From CAIZWU01 sp942492905 (GTDB taxonomy: Bacteria > Verrucomicrobiota > Verrucomicrobiia > Verrucomicrobiales > V1-33), in NCBI GenBank assembly GCA_942492905.1, contig OW818657.1, positions 5,518,001 through 5,582,000 of the forward strand: DNA of 64,000 bases. Reading direction: 5' to 3'. The notes under the pieces are model-generated. The model ran no database searches and had not been told where the DNA came from. It saw nothing but the letters and a program-made list of their open reading frames with translations. This document shows positions 43,580 through 52,514 of the stretch, in pieces. Each line of letters begins with the position of its first letter. Position 1 is the stretch's first letter. A program made the position numbers and the translations under genes.

Positions 43580-43903
43580 ATGAAAACCTTGGAACTTTCC
43601 CTCGCCCGAATCGGGAATTCCCGGGGCATCCGGCTTCCGTCGGCCCTGATCCGGAAGCATGGTTTGGAGGACGGCTTGGTGCTGGAGGATCGCGGGCATG
43701 AGATTGTCCTGACCCCGAAGAGTGGCAGCGCCAAATTATCCTGGGAGGAAACCGCTAAAGCAATGGCGGCTTCGGGCGAGGATTGCTCGGAGTGGGAAAC
43801 CACCGTGGCAGATGGAGTGGAGCAAATTCCATGGGAAACCAGCCCAGCGGCCAAAACAAAAAAGAAAGCCAAAATCAGCTCCTCACCCGTCTCCCGGAAA
43901 TGA
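43580..43903 (+). CDS. MazE-like antitoxin
   Basis: A 107-residue protein whose first 50 residues form an AbrB/MazE swapped-hairpin DNA-binding domain: LARIGNSRGIRLPSALIRKHGL, then VLEDRGHEIVLTP. The following acidic, Trp-containing segment (about 50-85) would wrap around and block the MazF toxin, and the C-terminal tail is Lys-rich. It likely represses its own promoter, alone and with the toxin. The stop overlaps the toxin start in an ATGA arrangement, the usual coupling of such pairs. Confidence 0.92.
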   Translation: MKTLELSLARIGNSRGIRLPSALIRKHGLEDGLVLEDRGHEIVLTPKSGSAKLSWEETAKAMAASGEDCSEWETTVADGVEQIPWETSPAAKTKKKAKISSSPVSRK

Positions 43904-44220
43904 AGCGGCATGAAGTTTTTGGGGCACGGTTGGATCCGGTGGAAGGCAGCGAACTGAGCAAGACAAGGCCCTGCGTGATTGTCAGTTTGAACAGCCTGAA
44001 CGACAGTTTGACCACGGTCGTCGTCTGCCCTCTGACTTCTACCCTGCGACCCGCTTGGCGCACCCGGCTGAGGGTCACCGTGGCAGGCCAGGCCTCCGAC
44101 GTCTGCGTGGACCGGATCCGGGTGTTGAGCAAAACGCGTCTGACCAAAAAATTGGGCACGCTTTCACCTGCCGAAGCCACCGCTCTGGGTGAACTGCTGA
44201 CGGACATGCATGGGAATTGA
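43900..44220 (+). CDS. MazF/PemK-family endoribonuclease toxin
   Basis: A 106-residue toxin of the MazF/PemK family. The start ATG 43900 overlaps the antitoxin stop by four bases. Family features are the opening VFGARLDPVEGSELSKTRPCVIVS with the catalytic Arg, the strand TTVVVCPLTS with the conserved Thr/Ser, and the DRIRVLSKTRL segment. MazF toxins cut mRNA at short sequences and slow growth when the labile antitoxin is degraded. All catalytic landmarks appear present, so the toxin is probably active. The cut site cannot be read from sequence. Confidence 0.93.
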   Translation: MKRHEVFGARLDPVEGSELSKTRPCVIVSLNSLNDSLTTVVVCPLTSTLRPAWRTRLRVTVAGQASDVCVDRIRVLSKTRLTKKLGTLSPAEATALGELLTDMHGN

Positions 44221-44307
44221 ATCAGGCGGGAGAAAGCCAGAGCCCATAAAGGCAGGCAAATCCTACACCTCCCGTTTCCCTGCGATCATCATGCAGATCG
44301 AAGGGGG

Positions 44308-45291
44308 CTATTTTCCAGCCGCCTCCATTACCAACTGCGCCTGCCGGGCGTCCGCTTTCATCCCATGCTGCTGGTAAAAGGCGAGGAGACGACGCTGCCG
44401 GCCGGGGGGATCGAACGGCTTCGCCACGTATAATTTGTGCAGGCAAACCGGACAGAGCCCGGTGGGAAAGCGGTCGGATTCCTCCACCCCGCCGCTGCCA
44501 CCCATGAGGCATTGATAATACCGGCAATGACTCCAGCCGAACATGTGGCCGGATTCGTGGCTGAGGGTGATGCAGGCCCGCCGCAGGATGATTGCCTGGA
44601 CCGTGGGATGAGTGGTGCGGCCTTCCCGGGCCGGACCGCCCCCACCGAAAAAAAAGGCCGGATCATGGCGGGCGAGGCTGAAGACCCCGACCCGTTCCTT
44701 CAGCGTGGCCTCTCCAAAAACGAAGTTCCACGACTCCTTGGGATAAAGGTCGGTCATGGTCACCGCCAGCAGGGCATAAGCGTCTGCGGGCAAGCGGTCC
44801 GGGAGCCATTTGAGGAGATCGGTGGTCAGCAATTGGGGCTGGCAGCTGGTGGCATTGAGGCGCCGTTTGGCTCCGGCGGTGGCCTCTGGTTCAGCCGGCA
44901 TGAGACGGGATTCCAAACCGAAGAAAATGCCAAGGTATTCCCGCAACACTTCCAGCGAAGGGGCGGAACCATTCCGGGGAAATTCGCCCAGCGGCAGCAG
45001 ATAGAGCACCTGGCGGGTCTGGTCCGGCAGATTGGATCGGCTGTTCCGGTAGGATTTCACGGACTGCGGCCACTCATGCACGCTGTCCAGCCATTCGCCG
45101 GACTTGGGTTTTTCCAAGGGATGATAGAGAGAATCCCCCAGCCAGGGACGCAGTTCCGGCGGAGCTCCCGCGGCATCGCTGGCCGCGGTCCGCGCCCCCT
45201 GACCGGGCGGCGTGAATGGCCAGAGGTTGATCACCGCGAGGGTGACGCTGGCCATGGCCAGGCCAAGGGCAAAGGGAAGACGGAGCTTCAT
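44308..45291 (-). CDS. Archaemetzincin-like zinc metalloprotease with N-terminal anchor
   Basis: A 327-residue protein with the archaemetzincin zinc signature: HESGH-x-x-G-x-x-H-C at 245-256, Cys 261 and Met 263, then Cys 280 and Cys 283 (CPVC). The three His and the Glu form the catalytic zinc site and the four Cys a second structural zinc site. A hydrophobic N-terminal segment at about 4-24 suggests export or membrane anchoring, whereas most archaemetzincins I know of are cytoplasmic. Substrates are unknown. The gene diverges from a cysteine desulfurase gene with 56 bases between. Confidence 0.9.
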   Translation of the reverse strand: MKLRLPFALGLAMASVTLAVINLWPFTPPGQGARTAASDAAGAPPELRPWLGDSLYHPLEKPKSGEWLDSVHEWPQSVKSYRNSRSNLPDQTRQVLYLLPLGEFPRNGSAPSLEVLREYLGIFFGLESRLMPAEPEATAGAKRRLNATSCQPQLLTTDLLKWLPDRLPADAYALLAVTMTDLYPKESWNFVFGEATLKERVGVFSLARHDPAFFFGGGGPAREGRTTHPTVQAIILRRACITLSHESGHMFGWSHCRYYQCLMGGSGGVEESDRFPTGLCPVCLHKLYVAKPFDPPGRQRRLLAFYQQHGMKADARQAQLVMEAAGK

Positions 45292-45347
45292 GGAGTGATG
45301 TTATGACGGGTGGCTGCGGCCGGGGCAAGAATTGAAACAGGTCCCCG

Positions 45348-46538
45348 GTGCAGATTGACGCCCTGCGGGTTCCACCCCAGGGTGCCGGCGTGAACGGCTA
45401 CTTCGATTGCAATGCAACCACCCCGCTGCATCCGGCGGCCCGTGCGGCGTGGCTGGAAACGGCCGATCGTTATTGGCAGAATCCGTCCAGCCTTTACCGC
45501 GAAGCCGGGGCCGCCCGCCAGCAGCTGGAGGATTGCCGTGAGCAGGTGGCCGACTGGCTGGGCTGCGAGGCCACGGAGATTGTATTCCTGTCAGGAGCCA
45601 CCGAGGCCAACAATGCGGTGATCGCCCATGCCGCGGCCAGTGGGGTCACGGGAATGGCCCTCAGCGCGGTGGAACACCCCTGCGTACGAGAGCCCGCCCT
45701 GCATCATTTTCCAGACCGCTGCCACGAAATCCCCGTGACCGGCGAGGGCGCGACCCACCTGACCGCCCTCGAAGAAATCCTCACCACCCACCGGCCCGGC
45801 CTTGTGGCAGTCATGGCCGCGAACAACGAAAGCGGCGTGCTCCAGCCCTGGCAGGAAGCGCTCGCGCTGTGCCGCGAACGTGGCGCCCTGTTCCACTGTG
45901 ATGCTGCACAATGGATCGGGAAAAAACCAGCAGCCGGGCTCGGAGCCTGTGACTTTGTGAATGGCAGCGCCCACAAGTTTGGCGGGCCCAAAGGGATTGG
46001 ATTCCTCAAAGTCCCGGAAACCGGCCGCGCCTTCCGCTCCCTGCGCGGCGGTCCACAGGAATCCCGCCGCCGCGCCGGCACCGAGAACCTGCCCGCCATC
46101 GCCGCCATGGTCGCGGCCTGGCAAGTGCAGGAAGCCTCGCTCGCCGCCCGGGGAGCGGCCTGGCAGGAAAGCCGGCAAGGCTTCGAGGAAAAAATCCGCA
46201 CCCTCCTGCCGGGCGTGGAAATCATCGCGCCCCACGCCCCACGGCTTTGGAACACCGTGCTCCTCACTGTGCCGGCCCCTGCCAATGTGAAGTGGCTCAC
46301 CCGGTTGAGCGCCCTCGGGTTTTCCGTCTCCACCGGCTCGGCCTGCAGCCGGGGCGCGGGGGCATCGGACGTCCTGCGCGCCATGGGCCTGCCGGAATCG
46401 AGCCAAGGCCAGGTGCTGCGCCTGAGCGCAGGCTGGGACACCACCACCGATGACTGGCTGGCCTTGGCGGATGCCCTGGCCACTGTTTCCGCCACCCTCA
46501 GGGAACGCCCCACCGGCCCGCCCCCTGCGTTTCGCTAG
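45348..46538 (+). CDS. Cysteine desulfurase family protein (NifS/IscS type)
   Basis: A PLP enzyme that would remove sulfur from cysteine to form a Cys persulfide. In 396 residues it shows YFDCNATTPLHPAA at the N-terminus, FLSGATEANN, the PLP Lys in GSAHKFGGPKG, and the catalytic Cys in STGSACSRGAGASDVL near residue 341. It reads from GTG 45348; another GTG at 45390 starts closer to the family consensus (VNGYFDCN) and may be the true start. No iscU, sufE or rhodanese gene is adjacent, so the sulfur acceptor is unknown. Its stop codon overlaps that of the convergent surface protein gene. Confidence 0.9.
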   Translation: MQIDALRVPPQGAGVNGYFDCNATTPLHPAARAAWLETADRYWQNPSSLYREAGAARQQLEDCREQVADWLGCEATEIVFLSGATEANNAVIAHAAASGVTGMALSAVEHPCVREPALHHFPDRCHEIPVTGEGATHLTALEEILTTHRPGLVAVMAANNESGVLQPWQEALALCRERGALFHCDAAQWIGKKPAAGLGACDFVNGSAHKFGGPKGIGFLKVPETGRAFRSLRGGPQESRRRAGTENLPAIAAMVAAWQVQEASLAARGAAWQESRQGFEEKIRTLLPGVEIIAPHAPRLWNTVLLTVPAPANVKWLTRLSALGFSVSTGSACSRGAGASDVLRAMGLPESSQGQVLRLSAGWDTTTDDWLALADALATVSATLRERPTGPPPAFR

Positions 46539-49030
46539 AGCGACGTGCGGCGGATCAGGAAGAACCGGCGCGGTCCGGCGGCCGCGGTGAAGGTGGTGGT
46601 CGTGCTGACTCCGGTGGCCAAGATTCCCGTCTGTCCAGGCACATCCGTAAACCCGCTGGTGATAGTGGATTGCTGCACGGAATAAATGGCCCCGGGCACC
46701 GAATTCCAGGACAGCGTCACCGATCCCGTCCCAGGATTATACTGCACCGCCGTGATCCGGTAATCCAAGGTCTCAAGGTTGAAGGCCGTTTTCCCGGGCT
46801 GGCTGAACATTCCGGCAATGTCACTCGGCGTCAGCTCCACGCTGTAAATCTGGAGGTCATCCACCAAGCCGATATAACCCTGTCCCGCGCTGGTGGCGGT
46901 GCCGATGTAAAGTCCCTCGGAAGTTGTGGTGAGGGTATAATCCGTGAAACCGGCCACCGGCTCAACGCTTTCTGAAACCAGCACCCCATCAATAAACAGG
47001 CGGGTGCGGGTCGCGGTGGGCGTGCCGGTGTTATTGCCAAACCCATCCATATCACTGTGCGTCACCGCCACGTGATAGATGGTATCGTCCAGGATGGCGC
47101 CTTCGGCCGATTCCACCGCGGTCAGGCTGTTCACTTCAAAGACAAGTTTCCCGGCCGGCGTCAGATACAGGGAATACAGGGTGCCCGCCGTGGTGAAGAG
47201 GGAGGAACGGTGCAGGATGCGCCGGTTGCCCGTCGCTTTTGGTTCCGGTTTGATCCAGAGCGAGTAGCTCACATTGGGCAAGTGGGCCGCATTGCTGATC
47301 GCGAAATTCCCCGTCGTACCGGAGTCCGCCGGAGTGAGCTTTACGGAGGTGCCGGCCCCGCCCGGGAGCAGGGAGGGCTGGGCGAAACCGAACGGCGCTT
47401 CGCGGATTTGCAGGCCTGCATCAGGGCTGGCCGCGGTCGCATCCACCAGGGTGGTGCCGGCAGTGTCATCCATTTTGTAGTGCGCCAGCAAGGGCGGGCC
47501 AAAAGCATACCGGGCCGACACCGTCACACTCAGCGAAGGCACGCCCGGATCGGTGGTGGGGAACTCCAGGGAAGCCGACTTCAGGCCGCGCGCTCCGGTG
47601 GGGGAGAATACCACCTGCAAGGTCGCGGCATCCCCGGCGGGCACCACCACCGGGAAGGGCCCCGTTACGCTATACATGGAGGCACTGGCTCCGGTCGCCA
47701 CCGGGGCACTCACCGTTACCTCCCCTGCCCCGTTATTGGTGATCGTAAGTTGGCCGGTGCTGTTGCCATTCTCGACTGACACCGAGCCCACCCGCGAAGT
47801 GAGGGCTGCCTCGATCGAATTGATCGCCCGCTGTGCCTGCAAAGGCAGGGAAATTTCCGGCAGGTTCGGATCGGTCGTCGACAACTTGAGGCGGGCCACT
47901 TTCAGTCCATTGGGGGTGGACGGGTCAAAGTTCACCAGCACGGAGGATTGCCCCTGCGCCGGCACGGGCAGAGGGAATGTGGACGCCAGGGAAAAATCCG
48001 CCGCATTCACCCCATCAATCACCGCGCTGGTGATGGTGTAAGCGGTATCGGGACTGAAGTTGGACACCGCAAACTCTCCCGCCGTGACCAAACCGGGCGT
48101 ATCCACTTTAGGGAACACCGCGGTGACCACCGCTTCCAGCGAAGGGGCTCCGGCAATGGAATCAATCGTCAGATTGTCAAATAACCCAAACTGCCGGTTC
48201 AGGCCGCCCGGCGCGCTCCCGGTGAAGGGGTCTTCATAACCAATGGAAGCAAAACCATCGGTGATCGCGGTGTCCGTGGTTTCGCCGAACTTCACTCCAT
48301 TCACAAAAAGCGTCACCTTGTTTCCCACCACGATCAACTCGACCTGGCTCCACTGATTGTTTGGAGTATTGGCAATCGAACTTCCCTGGGGGAAGGCTTG
48401 GGCAAAAAGCCCGGAATTGGCGGTGTTTTCCGTCAGGAAGGCGGCGGTCGTTCCGATGAACATGCCCAGATCCCCGGTCGTCCCAATCCCCCCTTCCGAA
48501 GAAGCCCACCCGAAAGTCCCCACTCCGGCCGAGGCCCGCCGCGCATAACTCACCGTCGCCGTCCCGGAATGGCCGATCCCATACAACCCTACCTCGGTGG
48601 TGCCCGCCGTCGCGGTCGGGTCCACCGCCAGCCACATGTCAAAGGCCATCCGGTAATTCCCGGAAAACACGGCCGCCGCGCCTCCCGGGGTGGCCGAGGC
48701 CAGCAAGTTGATCGTCCGCGCGGTGCCGCCGTAGGTGGCGTTCAGCAGCACCCCCCGGGTCGCCACACTCCCCGCGATCCGGTTGGGCGCCTCGGGAATC
48801 CGGACTGTCACCGGACCGCCCCCGCCACTCTGATCGCGGATGAAGGAGGAATAATCCACATAAGCCAGATCTGCATTCGCCAGCTTGTTCACCAGCACTT
48901 TGGCCGTGGCCTGACTGTCGAAGGACTCGCTGTAAAGGGAAGCGGCCATTACAAGGGGTTGGGGAAACATCCAAATGGCCGCCAAGACAACGGTCTGGAA
49001 GCAGCGGGAGCGGGAGAAGGTTGGGTTCAT
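46535..49030 (-). CDS. Large exported LamG/choice-of-anchor surface protein
   Basis: ATG 49030 is chosen because the following residues form a signal peptide (MNPTFSRSRCFQTVVLAAIWMFPQPLVMAA). The 831-residue protein has an N-terminal concanavalin-like beta-sandwich (about 25-290), two choice-of-anchor D/ASH-like domains (about 300-515) marked by repeated N-x-G-x-x-x-V/L-x-V and V-x-F-x-P-T/S stretches, then a LamG-like domain (about 515-755) with ISNAAHLPNVSYSLWIKPE and GYIGLVDDLQIYSVEL. A short beta-rich tail (SVTLSWNSVPGAIYSVQQS) ends the chain. No PEP-CTERM or LPXTG signal is visible. It probably binds carbohydrate or serves as an adhesin at the cell surface. Confidence 0.8.
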   Translation of the reverse strand: MNPTFSRSRCFQTVVLAAIWMFPQPLVMAASLYSESFDSQATAKVLVNKLANADLAYVDYSSFIRDQSGGGGPVTVRIPEAPNRIAGSVATRGVLLNATYGGTARTINLLASATPGGAAAVFSGNYRMAFDMWLAVDPTATAGTTEVGLYGIGHSGTATVSYARRASAGVGTFGWASSEGGIGTTGDLGMFIGTTAAFLTENTANSGLFAQAFPQGSSIANTPNNQWSQVELIVVGNKVTLFVNGVKFGETTDTAITDGFASIGYEDPFTGSAPGGLNRQFGLFDNLTIDSIAGAPSLEAVVTAVFPKVDTPGLVTAGEFAVSNFSPDTAYTITSAVIDGVNAADFSLASTFPLPVPAQGQSSVLVNFDPSTPNGLKVARLKLSTTDPNLPEISLPLQAQRAINSIEAALTSRVGSVSVENGNSTGQLTITNNGAGEVTVSAPVATGASASMYSVTGPFPVVVPAGDAATLQVVFSPTGARGLKSASLEFPTTDPGVPSLSVTVSARYAFGPPLLAHYKMDDTAGTTLVDATAASPDAGLQIREAPFGFAQPSLLPGGAGTSVKLTPADSGTTGNFAISNAAHLPNVSYSLWIKPEPKATGNRRILHRSSLFTTAGTLYSLYLTPAGKLVFEVNSLTAVESAEGAILDDTIYHVAVTHSDMDGFGNNTGTPTATRTRLFIDGVLVSESVEPVAGFTDYTLTTTSEGLYIGTATSAGQGYIGLVDDLQIYSVELTPSDIAGMFSQPGKTAFNLETLDYRITAVQYNPGTGSVTLSWNSVPGAIYSVQQSTITSGFTDVPGQTGILATGVSTTTTFTAAAGPRRFFLIRRTSL

Positions 49031-49391
49031 AGGGAAGGCGATCAAAAAGGGGACCCGGGCCGAGGCTGAGCCCAAGCGTTCCGGTCTGCAGATCATGGCT
49101 GCAGTAGAAATGATCAAGCAGATCGTGACAAGCAGCTTCCATTCCTGGCTTCCATGGGAAGCCATTTGGAATCCGTCTTTTCCATCCGGTGCCCCCGGCA
49201 TGGCGGGTGTACCCGCCCAAGCCGACCCAACCTCAACGCAACCTTGGAGTCCAATAATTCTGAAGCCCGGCCCGCTCTACATATTTTTCAGAGACAAAGC
49301 ACCACTTAAATGACGCCTGCGTCCAAAAGAACCCACCCAGAATTAGATTGCCAAGGCAACCTCCTGCATGGAAAAATGAACGAAGTCCGGT
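49031..49391. other. Divergent intergenic region
   Basis: Lies between the minus-strand surface protein gene and the promoter of the plus-strand PEP-CTERM gene. It contains a palindromic TTGCCAAGGCAA at 49348-49359, upstream of the sigma-54-like promoter, which could be an activator-binding half-site. Short open frames here show no protein-like character. No RNA gene was recognised. Confidence 0.45.
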
Positions 49392-49407
49392 TGGCATAGG
49401 ACTTGCC
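49392..49407 (+). promoter_or_regulatory. Sigma-54 (RpoN) type -24/-12 promoter
   Basis: The sequence TGGCAT-AGGAC-TTGCC matches the -24/-12 consensus TGGCAC-N5-TTGCW with correct spacing of the GG and GC doublets. It is 28 bases before the ATG of the PEP-CTERM gene, which would give a leader of only about 18 bases. PEP-CTERM genes in several phyla are controlled by RpoN with the PrsK/PrsR system, so the position makes sense. The regulator is not in this window. Confidence 0.65.
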
Positions 49408-49435
49408 TCAACTTTTCAGCACTCCGTTTTACTCC

Positions 49436-50902
49436 ATGAAAAAATTCCCACTCCCTATTCTGACAACTGCAGTGCTTTGCTTCCCCGGCCTGGCTTCCGC
49501 GCAAATCGTCATCAACGAATTTCAATACGACGATGCCGGAACCGATGACCGGGAGTTCGTGGAATTATTCAACCCCGGTACTGACCCCGTTGATATCTCA
49601 GGCTGGATCCTGGGCGGCTTGGATCCCGCCGGAGCCAACACGGCAACGACCATCCCGGCCAGCACCGTCATTGCCGCGGGTGGCTATTACGTGATCGGCC
49701 AGACGGGAGTGCAAAATGTCAACCAGGTGGTTGGCAGCATCTTTGAAAACGACAACGAAACCCTGGAGTTGAGAAACGGCGCCACTTTGATCGACGCCCT
49801 CGCCTATGAAACCAACAAGGGCGTGGCCTTCGCCTCCGGCGTAAGCACCCAGGTTGGACCTGGTATCTTTGGGAATTTTTCGACCTCCGATCTGGCCGGC
49901 ACTCCCTTGAATACCGCCATCAGCTTTGGACGTTTTGTGGATGGACGCGACACCAATAACAATGGGCGCGACTTCGGCATGCGTCCCTCAACTCCCGGTT
50001 CGACCAATACCGTGGGCGGATTGATGATCTCCTACCAACCCGCCGATCCCTCTGGAGCGGTCACTGGAAGCGGGCTTGCCAGCACGGTCGGTTCCTTCGT
50101 CAATGCAGTCGTCATCGAGCCCGGGATCGTGAGCAGCGCCAATCCCAATGCCATCGCGGCTCCCATGGGCGGCATCACCAAAGCCTATACCGCGTGGGAT
50201 CCTTCCGGTGGTGGCAATGGCGTCACCAGCACCGCCGTCTTCGGCAGCATGCAGTCCAGTTTCGTCCTGCAGGCCTACTTTGACACCCGCGCCTTGCCCG
50301 TGCAGACCAACGCCACCGCTGTGGAGTTCAAAGGCTCCGAAATCACCATGTATGGCATTGGAGCGGGAGATCCGCTCACCAACCTGACCGACCTCACCGG
50401 GACGATTGGATTGACGGCAGCCACGCTTCCCACCGCAGACACCGCCAACGGCTTTACCGGGTATGCCTGGATTTATGAAAAAGCCGGCATTGGCCCTGGA
50501 GTAGGAGGCAGCGCCGCCTCCAACCTGCTTCATCTCGTGAACGCCAATGACGGCGGGGATGCGAGTGTTGGCGGCAATACCCCCCTCGACTGGAGTATCC
50601 TCGCCAGTTATGATCTGGGCACCAGCTCTGACGGGGCATGGTATCAACTCGGTATCGATATTGCCTTGGACGGCACCGGCATTGCCACCTTCAACGGCCA
50701 GACCACCTTGTTCACCGCCACCGGCTTGAACAGCGGCGCTTTTAATGTCGGCTACCGGGAAAATCTTCAAGCCGGAGCAGATGGCACCCCGGACTCCCTG
50801 ATGCGGCCCGCCACCTTCACCATCGTCCCGGAAGCGGGCACCCTCGGCCTGCTCACCCTGGGCATTGCTCCGCTTCTGCGCCGCCGCAGAACCCAGCGCT
50901 AA
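49436..50902 (+). CDS. PEP-CTERM protein with lamin-tail domain
   Basis: A 488-residue exported protein starting with a signal peptide (MKKFPLPILTTAVLCFPGLASA). A lamin-tail domain follows at about 22-135: IVINEFQYDDAGTDDREFVELFNPGTDPVDISGW. The rest is beta-rich with no family recognised. The C-terminus is a PEP-CTERM sorting signal: the tripeptide VPEAG (variant of VPEP), a hydrophobic stretch and RRRR. Such proteins are processed by exosortase and are usually linked to extracellular polysaccharide. ATG 49436 is chosen for the signal peptide; a sigma-54-like promoter sits 28 bases upstream and a strong terminator follows. Confidence 0.88.
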   Translation: MKKFPLPILTTAVLCFPGLASAQIVINEFQYDDAGTDDREFVELFNPGTDPVDISGWILGGLDPAGANTATTIPASTVIAAGGYYVIGQTGVQNVNQVVGSIFENDNETLELRNGATLIDALAYETNKGVAFASGVSTQVGPGIFGNFSTSDLAGTPLNTAISFGRFVDGRDTNNNGRDFGMRPSTPGSTNTVGGLMISYQPADPSGAVTGSGLASTVGSFVNAVVIEPGIVSSANPNAIAAPMGGITKAYTAWDPSGGGNGVTSTAVFGSMQSSFVLQAYFDTRALPVQTNATAVEFKGSEITMYGIGAGDPLTNLTDLTGTIGLTAATLPTADTANGFTGYAWIYEKAGIGPGVGGSAASNLLHLVNANDGGDASVGGNTPLDWSILASYDLGTSSDGAWYQLGIDIALDGTGIATFNGQTTLFTATGLNSGAFNVGYRENLQAGADGTPDSLMRPATFTIVPEAGTLGLLTLGIAPLLRRRRTQR

Positions 50903-50924
50903 CCGCCCCCGGTTCATTCCTCCG

Positions 50925-50960
50925 CCCGCCTCCTGATTCCCCTCAGGAGGCGGGTTTTTT
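50925..50960 (+). terminator. Strong rho-independent terminator of the PEP-CTERM gene
   Basis: A perfect 12-base stem, CCCGCCTCCTGA at 50925-50936 and TCAGGAGGCGGG at 50943-50954, with loop TTCCCC, is followed directly by TTTTTTG and TTTTG. It starts 23 bases after the stop codon. This is the clearest intrinsic terminator in the window and isolates the PEP-CTERM gene from the next one. Confidence 0.95.
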
Positions 50961-51052
50961 GTTTTGTATATTCCACCGGAAATCCCTAAGCCTTCCTTTG
51001 CCGCCTGGACATCAGGCTGGTCGGCCATCTGATCCCTTCTCCCATCCCCCGC

Positions 51053-52450
51053 ATGAAAATCACCTTCCACGGCGCCGCCGGCACCACCACCGGCTCCCAG
51101 CACCTCATCGAGATCAATGGCCAGCGCATCCTCCTCGACTGCGGCCTCTACCAGGGGCACCGCGAGGAAGCCTACAACCGCAACAAACATTTCCCCTTCA
51201 ACCCTGCCGACCTCACCGCCGTGGTCCTCTCCCACGCCCACATCGACCACAGCGGGAATCTGCCAAACCTCACCCGCCAGGGCTACCGTGGCAACATCTA
51301 CGCCACCCCCGCCACCCGCGATCTCTGCCAGATCATGCTGGCCGACTCTGCCAAGATCCAGACCGCCGACGTCGAATACGCCAACAAAAAACGCGCCCGC
51401 AAAGGCCAGCCCCTCTACACCCCGCTCTACACCCCCATCGATGCCGAAAAAGCCCTCCGGCAATTCGTCACCTTCGACTACCACCGCCCCATGTTCATTG
51501 GCGAGGGCGTCCAGATCACCTTCATCGATGCCGGCCACATCCTCGGCTCCGCCCAGGTCATCCTAGACCTCCATGACCGCGCCACTGGCGAAAAAAAACG
51601 CCTCCTCTTCTCCGGCGATGTCGGCCGCGGCGACAATGACCTCCTGCGCGATCCTGACAACGCCACCGGCATCGACACCATTATCATGGAAAGCACCTAC
51701 GGCGGTCGCGAACATGAAATGAGCACCGACTCCCGCGAGCACCTCTGCCGCATCCTCGCCCACGCCCTCAAAAACCGCGGCAAAGTCCTCATCCCCTCTT
51801 TCGCCGTCGAGCGCACCCAGCAGCTCCTCTACGTCATCCACGACCTCATCGAGACCGCCTGCCTCGCCCGCGTCCCCGTCTTTGTCGACAGCCCCCTCGC
51901 CGTCTCCGCCACCGAGGTCTTCCGCCTCCACCCGGAAGGCTTCAACGACACCGTCTACAACTTCCTCTTCGACAAACGCGACCCCTTCGGCTTCGAGGGC
52001 CTCGAGCTCATCCGCTCCCCCGTCGAGAGCAAGGAGCTCAATGGCAAGGACGGCCCCTTCATCATCATCTCCGCCTCCGGCATGTGTGAGGGCGGCCGCA
52101 TCGTCCACCATCTCAAGAACAACCTCGCCGACCCCCGCACCACCGTCCTCTTCGTCGGCTACTGCGCGGAAAACACCCTCGGCTGGAAGCTCCGCGAAGG
52201 GCACCCCGAAGTCACCATCTTCGGCGACCTCATCCCCGTCCGCGCCCGCATCGAAATCCTCGACAGCTTCTCCGGCCACGCCGACCACAGCGAACTCATG
52301 GAATACTTCCACCGCATCACCGGCCCCAAAAAACAAATCTACCTCGTCCACGGCGAGCCCCTCCGCTCTCTCGCCCTCCAATCCGCCCTCATGGAGGAAT
52401 ACCCCGACAAATCCTTCACCGTCGCCGAGATGGGCATGACCGTGGAATGA
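51053..52450 (+). CDS. Beta-CASP MBL-fold RNA metallohydrolase
   Basis: A 465-residue cytoplasmic metallo-beta-lactamase fold protein of the beta-CASP group (RNase J/CPSF-73-like). The first zinc motif HAHIDH is at 61-66 in VVLSHAHIDHSGNLPNL; the second metal His sits in DAGHILGSAQ; Asp in LLFSGDVGRGD; the beta-CASP region follows from about 200-350 with SFAVERTQQLLYVI and FIIISASGMCEGGRIVHHL; and SFSGHADHSELMEYF ends with the RMBL domain. It probably cleaves RNA, as do relatives. It is coded with very C-rich third positions, unlike the low-GC genes after it. An 11-base inverted repeat follows. Confidence 0.92.
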   Translation: MKITFHGAAGTTTGSQHLIEINGQRILLDCGLYQGHREEAYNRNKHFPFNPADLTAVVLSHAHIDHSGNLPNLTRQGYRGNIYATPATRDLCQIMLADSAKIQTADVEYANKKRARKGQPLYTPLYTPIDAEKALRQFVTFDYHRPMFIGEGVQITFIDAGHILGSAQVILDLHDRATGEKKRLLFSGDVGRGDNDLLRDPDNATGIDTIIMESTYGGREHEMSTDSREHLCRILAHALKNRGKVLIPSFAVERTQQLLYVIHDLIETACLARVPVFVDSPLAVSATEVFRLHPEGFNDTVYNFLFDKRDPFGFEGLELIRSPVESKELNGKDGPFIIISASGMCEGGRIVHHLKNNLADPRTTVLFVGYCAENTLGWKLREGHPEVTIFGDLIPVRARIEILDSFSGHADHSELMEYFHRITGPKKQIYLVHGEPLRSLALQSALMEEYPDKSFTVAEMGMTVE

Positions 52451-52477
52451 AGGCGGTCCGCGTTTCGTTCAACCTTC

Positions 52478-52505
52478 TTATCATCGGGGCTGCGCCCGAT
52501 GATAA
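52478..52505. terminator. 11-base inverted repeat between convergent genes
   Basis: TTATCATCGGG at 52478-52488 and CCCGATGATAA at 52495-52505 form a perfect stem with loop GCTGCG. It lies 27 bases after the nuclease stop codon and 9 bases from the convergent DUF4279 gene. No T-run follows on either strand, so it is a plausible but unproven bidirectional terminator. Confidence 0.5.
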
Positions 52506-52514
52506 CGATGGGCA

